A stretch of 42,958 nt of DNA from Acidobacteriaceae bacterium (lineage in GTDB: Bacteria > Acidobacteriota > Terriglobia > Terriglobales > Acidobacteriaceae), in NCBI GenBank assembly GCA_030838385.1, contig JAUTWX010000405.1, forward strand, positions 1 to 42,958. Reading direction: 5' to 3'. This document shows positions 36,911-42,958 of this stretch, piece after piece (position 1 is the first letter of the stretch; each line of letters starts with the position of its first letter). The translations under genes and the position numbers were made by a program. The notes below the pieces were generated by a model. That model saw nothing but the letters and a program-made list of their open reading frames with translations, had not been told where the DNA came from and did not search any database.

Positions 36911-38394
36911 TGCCGCAGCCCAGAGGCCGTACACCGGCCATCACGCCACGGCAACGGCTCCTCGTACTCTCCAACCGCCTGCCCGTTTCCATCAAGAAGG
37001 ACGACGCTGGGAACCTCACGGCCGCCCCGTCGAGCGGAGGGCTGGTCAGCGCGCTGAACCCCATCCTCTCCGAATACGGCGGCACATGGGTGGGCAGCAC
37101 AGGCGTCGCCAGCACCTGCGAAAGGGACGACGCCGAGGTGCGCAAGGTGCTGGCCACCGCGACCCGCGGCACTTCGGTGCGATACCTTCCCGTCTTCCTC
37201 TCCGCGGAAGAGCAGACCAACTTCTACGAAGGCTTCTCCAACGAAATCCTGTGGCCGCTCTTCCACGATCTTCAGTCCCGCTGCAACTTCGCCCCCCGCT
37301 ACTGGGAGTTTTATCGCCGGGTCAATCAGCGCTTCGCCGCCGCCGCGCTCAAAGCCTCGCAGCCCAATGACGTGATCTGGATTCAGGACTATCAATTGAT
37401 GGATGTGGGCAGGCAGATTCGCCAGAAGCGGCCCGACTGCGTGCTCGCCTTCTTCATGCACATCCCGTTTCCTGCGCCCGACATCTTCGAGAAGCTGCCT
37501 TGGCGACGTCACATCCTCGAAGCGCTGCTGGAGCATGATCTGCTGGGTGTGCAGACCCCGCGCGATGAACGCAACCTGGTTGCCTGCATCCGCACCTTTC
37601 TTCCCGGCGTAGAAGTTGAGCGCGAGCACGACTATCGCCGCGTTACCTATCGCGGGCGTCAATCGCGCATCCAGGCGTTTCCCATCAGCATCGATTTCGA
37701 GCAGTTCGCCCAGGGAGCGGCCAGCCCGGAAGTCGGCCGGCGCGCCTTCGAGATACGCCGCCAGCTCAATGGCGTTCGCATCGCCATTGGTGTGGACCGG
37801 CTGGACTACACCAAGGGCATCCCGGAGCGGCTGCGCGCCTTCGCCCGCTTCCTTCGCGATTACCCGGCCACGCGCGGCCATGTCTCGCTCTACCAGGTGG
37901 TCGTGCCCAGCCGGGAAAGCATCACGGGCTACCGCCGACTCATGCACGAGATCGAGCAGCTCGTCGCCCACATCAACGGCGAGCACAGCCAGCCCGGCTG
38001 GGTCCCCATCCACTATGTCCATCGCTCATTGCCACGCAAGGAGCTGCTGGCCCTCTATCGCGCGGCGAGCCTCGCCCTCATCACGCCGCTCAAGGACGGC
38101 ATGAACCTGGTCTCCAAGGAATACTGTGCCGCCCGCTCGGAGAACGATGGCGTGCTCATCCTGAGCGAGTTCGCAGGCGCCGCTCCGGAGCTGCTGCGCG
38201 GGGCGTTGCTGGTGAATCCCTATGACGAGATGGGCATCGCAGAGGCAATCCATCGCGCCCTGGCCATGGAGCCAACCGAACAGCGACGGCGCATGATGCG
38301 AATGCGCGCCTGGATACGCCGTCACGACATCCTCCATTGGCGCGACAGCTTCTTCGCGGCACTCGATGGCCATATGGAAGTCACTCCGCTCTAA
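36907..38394 (+). CDS. otsA: Trehalose-6-phosphate synthase
   Basis: [59 protein letters not shown] overlap with otsB. Confidence 0.94.
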   Translation: MMPQPRGRTPAITPRQRLLVLSNRLPVSIKKDDAGNLTAAPSSGGLVSALNPILSEYGGTWVGSTGVASTCERDDAEVRKVLATATRGTSVRYLPVFLSAEEQTNFYEGFSNEILWPLFHDLQSRCNFAPRYWEFYRRVNQRFAAAALKASQPNDVIWIQDYQLMDVGRQIRQKRPDCVLAFFMHIPFPAPDIFEKLPWRRHILEALLEHDLLGVQTPRDERNLVACIRTFLPGVEVEREHDYRRVTYRGRQSRIQAFPISIDFEQFAQGAASPEVGRRAFEIRRQLNGVRIAIGVDRLDYTKGIPERLRAFARFLRDYPATRGHVSLYQVVVPSRESITGYRRLMHEIEQLVAHINGEHSQPGWVPIHYVHRSLPRKELLALYRAASLALITPLKDGMNLVSKEYCAARSENDGVLILSEFAGAAPELLRGALLVNPYDEMGIAEAIHRALAMEPTEQRRRMMRMRAWIRRHDILHWRDSFFAALDGHMEVTPL

Positions 38395-38432
38395 CGAATT
38401 GCTATTGGCGCGGCTGTTCCGTTGAGAGAAGC

Positions 38433-38476
38433 CGTCATCCTGAACGTAACCGAAGGTGGAGTGAAGGATCTGCTGT
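38433..38476 (+). repeat. Possible REP-like dispersed repeat (GTCATCCTGA...GAAGGATCTGC type)
   Basis: gtcatcctgaacgtaaccgaaggtggagtgaaggatctgc in the convergent intergenic between otsA and the histidine kinase; only one copy in window. Confidence 0.4.
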
Positions 38477-38546
38477 ACCTTCCGTTCATATCGGCGCGAA
38501 GCGCCGCTCAACCAATGCGGCGCATTTCTGATTCGCTACACCAGCT

Positions 38547-40088
38547 CTAAGCGGATCGACGCAACGCCGTCTGCCGCGGCAGCGTCATGACAAAGACGGT
38601 GCCGTGGTCCTCGTCCTTCTGGCTGCTCGCCACGTCGAGCCGTCCCTGGTGCTTCTCCACGATTCCCTTCGACACCCATAGCCCCAGCCCGGTGCCAACA
38701 TCCTTCTTCGTCGTGAAGAACGGCTCGAAGATATGGCTCAGCAATGGGGTAGCTATGCCATGCCCTGTATCGGAGATGGTAAGCCGCACCTCGTCGTTCT
38801 GCGGCCGCACCTCGATCGCGAGCACTCCGTTGGGCTCCATCGCATCCAGCGCGTTGGACATCAGGTTGGCTATGACCTGGCGAAGCTCGCCCGCGATGCC
38901 CTCCACCGTGACGCTCTCCATACTGCGCACCACCCGTATCTGCCGCACATCCAGCTTGCTCTGGTAGAGCGTCAGCACGTCATTCACCAGCGCGCACAGG
39001 TCGATCGACTGCGGCACGTTGGACTCCCTGTAAAAGCCCAGAGTCTGACTCACGATATGGCTCACGCGGCGCAGCTCTTCGTTGGCCATCCGCAGATAGC
39101 GCTTGGAGACGACCGGCAATCCCTGCTCCTGCAGCGCCAGATAGAGCAGATTGCCCACCGCTTCCAGCGGGTTATTGATCTCGTGCGCTACGGTGGCGGC
39201 CAGCCGTCCTGCGGCGGCCAGCTTCTCAGTCCGCTGCAGCAGCCCCTCAGCGCTCTTCCGCTCCTGGATATCCGTGGACGCGCCAAACCAGTGCGCCACC
39301 TTGCCCAACGCATCGATCAGCGGCTGCGCCCGCGCCAGCACCCAGCGGTAGCTGCCATCGGCGCGCCGCATGCGATGCTCTACCTCGTACGGGCGCTTGC
39401 TGCGCAGGGCATCGACGAACACCTCCGCGGTCCGCTCGCGGTCCTCGGGGTGAATCAGATCCAGCCCCCCAAAGGGCTCCTTGCCCGGCCCGGCGCCGGT
39501 AAAGACACGCCAGCGTTCGTTCACGTACTCCGGTTCTCCAGCAGGCCCGGCCACCCACACCATCTCCGGGATCGCCTCCATCAACTGCAACTGCTCCGCG
39601 CGGGCTTCCTCCAGGGCGTCTTCCGTCCTGTGCTGCGGAGTCAGATCTTCGACCACCGCAATCGCCGCATGTGGATCTCCCTGTGCATCGCGCAGCAGAG
39701 AGGTGCTGATGTGCACCCATAACTCGTGCCCGCCCTTCCGAAAATGACGCCCTTCCAGACGCAGGCTCTCGAGCTCACCCCGCAGCAGGCGGAAAAGCTG
39801 CGCGCTCACATCGGCCAGTTCCTCCGGATGTTCCAGCGAAACAAAGCTCCGGTTCAGCAGCTCCGGAAGCGCATAACCGGAGATCTCGCAGTATGCGGTA
39901 TTTGCGTACTGGATCCTGCCCTCGAGATCGAGCATGACCATTCCGGAGGTCACCGTCTCGATCGCGCCGTGCAGGACGGTGGCCGGGGACACTCCCCCAG
40001 CCACCATCTCATCCAGTATTGCCGGCAGCTTTCGCAAACAATTCCCCCTCCCGGCCAATCCCCTGAAAGCGCACTGCAGGGGGGACAT
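38547..40088 (-). CDS. PAS-domain sensor histidine kinase
   Basis: Two PAS segments; AATVAHEINNPLEAVGNLLYLAL; NLMSNALDAMEP; ISDTGHGIATPLLSHIFEPFFTTKKDVGTGLGL. Start uncertain. Confidence 0.92.
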   Translation of the reverse strand: MSPLQCAFRGLAGRGNCLRKLPAILDEMVAGGVSPATVLHGAIETVTSGMVMLDLEGRIQYANTAYCEISGYALPELLNRSFVSLEHPEELADVSAQLFRLLRGELESLRLEGRHFRKGGHELWVHISTSLLRDAQGDPHAAIAVVEDLTPQHRTEDALEEARAEQLQLMEAIPEMVWVAGPAGEPEYVNERWRVFTGAGPGKEPFGGLDLIHPEDRERTAEVFVDALRSKRPYEVEHRMRRADGSYRWVLARAQPLIDALGKVAHWFGASTDIQERKSAEGLLQRTEKLAAAGRLAATVAHEINNPLEAVGNLLYLALQEQGLPVVSKRYLRMANEELRRVSHIVSQTLGFYRESNVPQSIDLCALVNDVLTLYQSKLDVRQIRVVRSMESVTVEGIAGELRQVIANLMSNALDAMEPNGVLAIEVRPQNDEVRLTISDTGHGIATPLLSHIFEPFFTTKKDVGTGLGLWVSKGIVEKHQGRLDVASSQKDEDHGTVFVMTLPRQTALRRSA

Positions 40089-40169
40089 AGTTAGGAATGC
40101 ACAACCGCCTGCATAAGATGGCCCGCGAAACCAGATCGATTGGCTCCGGTTACTATTTCTGGTACGCGG

Positions 40170-41927
40170 TTAGGTTAACGTCAACATATCCAGATCGCGT
40201 AAAACCGCCACGCTACCCGCCGGCAGCAGCAAACAATTCCCCTCGCAAACAACCCCGGGCACCGAGGCCAATAAGACCCTGTCACGGCGTGCCACCGGCA
40301 GACTTACCCGGGATGTGCCTGCGTTGAAGACCACTTCGATCGACCCGCGGGTCATCCACAACCACTTCTGCTTCTCGTCGAAGCGCACCCGCACCTCCCC
40401 TAAGTCGGCGCAGGTCAACGCGCTTTCCTCGCGGCGCAACCGGATCAGACGCCGATACCAGTCCAGCATCTCGGCATGGACTCCTTCGTCCCGCTCCTCC
40501 CAGCGCAGCTTCGATCGCAGAAACGTCTCCTCCGCCTGTGGATCGGGGACCTCTTCCGGCGACCAGCCGAAGGCCACGAACTCCTTCCGCCGCCCTTCGG
40601 AGACCAGACGTCCCAGCTCCTTGTCCTGGAAATCGGTGAAGTACTGGAATGGCGTGGATGCCGCGAACTCCTCCCCGGCGAACAGCATGGGCACAAACGG
40701 GCCAAGCAGCACCATCGCCACCGCGATCTTCGCGCGCCCGAGATCGACCACCTGGCTCAGCCGCTCGCCCTGCGCACGGTTGCCCACCTGGTCATGGTTC
40801 TGGATGTATCCCAGAAACCGATCTGCGGGCAGTGCGCCGACCGGTCGGCCGTGATCGCGTTTGCGATACGGAGAATACTGTCCCTGGTAGACGAAAACCT
40901 GTTGGATGCTCTTCGCCAGATCGGCCATGCTGCCGAAATCCTGGTAGTAGCCCGTGGTCTCGCCGGTCAGGACCGTCCACAGCGCGTGGTGAAAGTCATC
41001 GCTCCATTGCGCATCCAGGCCATAGCCGCCCGCTTCACGTGCCATTACCAACCGCGGATCGTTCAGGTCGCTCTCCGCAATCACCGCATAGTGCTTGCCT
41101 GTGTGGTTGCCTAGCGCGAGCACCGCGTCTTCAAGCTGTCGCAGGAAATGTGTCGCCGAGCGATCGATAAAGGCATGCACTGCATCGATGCGCAGCCCGT
41201 CCAAGTGATAGTCACGCAGCCACATCAGCGCGTTCTCGATGAAGAACTCACGCACCTCGGCCGAGCCGGCATCTTCAAAGTTCACCGCACCGCCCCAGGG
41301 CGTCGTGTGATGATCCGTGATGTATCCGCCGAATTTTCCGGTGTAATTTCCGCTCGGCCCGAAGTGGTTGTAGACCACGTCGATCAGCACCGCGAGCCCA
41401 CGTCCATGCGCCGCATCTACGAAGCGCTTCACCGCATCGGGGCCGCCATACGCCTCCAGTGGAGCGTACAGCGCGACGCCGTCATAGCCCCATCCCCGCG
41501 CGCCCTCTGCAGCCGCCAGCGGCATCAGCTCCACATGCGTGATGCCCAGCTCGGCCAGGTAGTCCAGCCGCTCGATCGCCGCATCCAGCGTTCCCCCAAG
41601 CGTAAACGTCCCGACGTGCAGCTCGTAGATCACGCTGCTGCCCAGCGTCGGCGGCCGCCACCCCGCATCGCTCCACGCGAAGGCCGAGTGATCCACCACT
41701 TCCGACAGGCCGTGCACGCCATCCGTCTGCCGCGCTGACCGTGGGTCGGGCACCGGCGTCTCGTCGTCGTCCAGCAGAAAGCCATATCGCGAGGCGGCTT
41801 GCGCCTTGTCCACCGTCGTTGCCCACCAGCCGCGCGGCTCACTCTCCATCTCATACCGCTCGCCATCCACCACCACGGAAACGCGCTTCGCCCGCGGCGC
41901 CCACACTCGAAACCTATGCATGCCCAC
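40170..41927 (-). CDS. treZ: Malto-oligosyltrehalose trehalohydrolase
   Basis: FRVWAPRAKRVSVVVDG; YELHVGTFTLGGTLDAAIERLDYLAELGITHVELMPLA; GWGYDGVALYAP; LRIDAVHAFID; NHDQVGNRAQGERL. Confidence 0.94.
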   Translation of the reverse strand: MGMHRFRVWAPRAKRVSVVVDGERYEMESEPRGWWATTVDKAQAASRYGFLLDDDETPVPDPRSARQTDGVHGLSEVVDHSAFAWSDAGWRPPTLGSSVIYELHVGTFTLGGTLDAAIERLDYLAELGITHVELMPLAAAEGARGWGYDGVALYAPLEAYGGPDAVKRFVDAAHGRGLAVLIDVVYNHFGPSGNYTGKFGGYITDHHTTPWGGAVNFEDAGSAEVREFFIENALMWLRDYHLDGLRIDAVHAFIDRSATHFLRQLEDAVLALGNHTGKHYAVIAESDLNDPRLVMAREAGGYGLDAQWSDDFHHALWTVLTGETTGYYQDFGSMADLAKSIQQVFVYQGQYSPYRKRDHGRPVGALPADRFLGYIQNHDQVGNRAQGERLSQVVDLGRAKIAVAMVLLGPFVPMLFAGEEFAASTPFQYFTDFQDKELGRLVSEGRRKEFVAFGWSPEEVPDPQAEETFLRSKLRWEERDEGVHAEMLDWYRRLIRLRREESALTCADLGEVRVRFDEKQKWLWMTRGSIEVVFNAGTSRVSLPVARRDRVLLASVPGVVCEGNCLLLPAGSVAVLRDLDMLTLT

Positions 41928-42048
41928 TCTTTCTTAGCAGGATCCGGTCAACACATCCGGTTGTTCGTTCTTCCTTAGGATGCAGCGTCGCGCATCATTT
42001 CTTCTCCGCCGATCCACCCGCTGCGCGGCATTCACTATCTCAACCAGC

Positions 42049-42958
42049 ATGGCAGCAGCCAATGGCAACCGCGGCTCCATCCGCGTCGGCATCTCCGGCT
42101 GGACTTATGCGCCCTGGCGCGGCGTCTTCTATCCGGAGCGCCTGCCGCATACGCGCGAGCTCGCCTACGCCGCCGAGCGCTTCTCCACCATCGAGATCAA
42201 CGGCACCTTCTATTCCCTGCAGCGTCCTTCGAGCTTCGCCTCGTGGGCCGCCGCGACCCCGGATGACTTTGTCTTCAGCGTGAAGGGCTCGCGGTTCATC
42301 ACCCACATGCTGCGCCTGCGCAATGTCGAGCAGGCGCTCGCCAACTTCTTTGCCTCTGGCCTGCTGCTCCTCGGACCAAAGCTTGGCCCCATCCTGTGGC
42401 AGTTCTCGCCGGACTTCGCCTTCGACCCATCCCGGCTCGAGGAATTCTTTCAACTCCTGCCGCGCACCACAACGGAAGCTGCAGAGCTCGGCCGCCGACA
42501 CGATCACCGCGTCGAGGGTCGCGCTCACACGGAAACCGCGGACGTCCGACCGATACGCCACGCCATCGAGATTCGTAACGACAGCTTTCTCACCGACGAC
42601 TTCAGCCGGCTGCTGCGCCGGTATCGGATAGCTCTCGTCTGCGCGGATACGGTGAGCTGGCCGCGCCCGGTCGATGCCACTACGGACTTCGTCTACTGCC
42701 GCCTTCATGGTTCGCGTGTGCTCTATGCCAGCGGCTACGGCCGCCAGGCCATCGCCACCTGGGCCGACCGCATCGCGGCCTGGGCCAGCGGGAATCCACC
42801 CAGCGGCAAACGCATCTCCGAATTCAGCGATAGAGAAGCGCGCCCGCACGACGTCTACGTCTACTTCGACAATGATGCAAAGGTGCGCGCACCCGGGGAC
42901 GCCCTCAGCCTCGAACGGCGTCTCGCGAGGCTGGGGCTTCTCCAGCCTTTTCAAAAAC
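42049..42958 (+). CDS. DUF72-domain protein, incomplete at window end
   Basis: Open frame from ATG 42049: MAAANGNRGSIRVGISGWTYAPWRGVFYPERLPHTRELAYAAERFSTIEINGTFYSLQRPSSFASWAAATPDDFVFSVKGSRFITHM...; no stop before the window end, hence absent from the ORF track. Confidence 0.9.
   Translation, partial: MAAANGNRGSIRVGISGWTYAPWRGVFYPERLPHTRELAYAAERFSTIEINGTFYSLQRPSSFASWAAATPDDFVFSVKGSRFITHMLRLRNVEQALANFFASGLLLLGPKLGPILWQFSPDFAFDPSRLEEFFQLLPRTTTEAAELGRRHDHRVEGRAHTETADVRPIRHAIEIRNDSFLTDDFSRLLRRYRIALVCADTVSWPRPVDATTDFVYCRLHGSRVLYASGYGRQAIATWADRIAAWASGNPPSGKRISEFSDREARPHDVYVYFDNDAKVRAPGDALSLERRLARLGLLQPFQK

Noticed and set aside
1-42958. CRISPR arrays, rRNA genes, intact transposases or integrases
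   Set aside because: Looked for and not seen on either strand in this window.

Overview
Window from an Acidobacteria-like genome, inferred from protein style, the TonB/CRTAC1 content and lineage-type small proteins. Three zones are visible. (1) About 1-6.84 kb is a degraded mobile-element end. It begins with the C-terminal tail of a phage terminase large subunit, carries orphan or truncated genes (a HEPN-type protein, a response regulator, two receiver-domain stubs, a frameshifted Cys-motif protein, a diverged direct repeat), and stops at a 45-bp 3' half of an initiator tRNA (fMet) that looks like an att site. (2) About 7-30 kb is metabolic: a periplasmic xanthine/aldehyde-oxidase-type molybdoenzyme operon, a GH30/GH3 pair divergent from a TonB-dependent receptor with downstream TPR and CRTAC1 proteins, a scrambled kdp potassium-ATPase relic with an inverted internal segment, and a DUF5107-like/TPR protein + sugar MFS + LacI-family regulator locus whose two flanking promoters share an exact 17-bp operator-like word. 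(3) About 30-43 kb holds Ku/LigD NHEJ, a nucleotide-sugar dehydrogenase, dUTPase, OtsB/OtsA, a PAS histidine kinase, TreZ and a partial DUF72 gene. All family calls are from reading translated sequence by eye; no searches were run.
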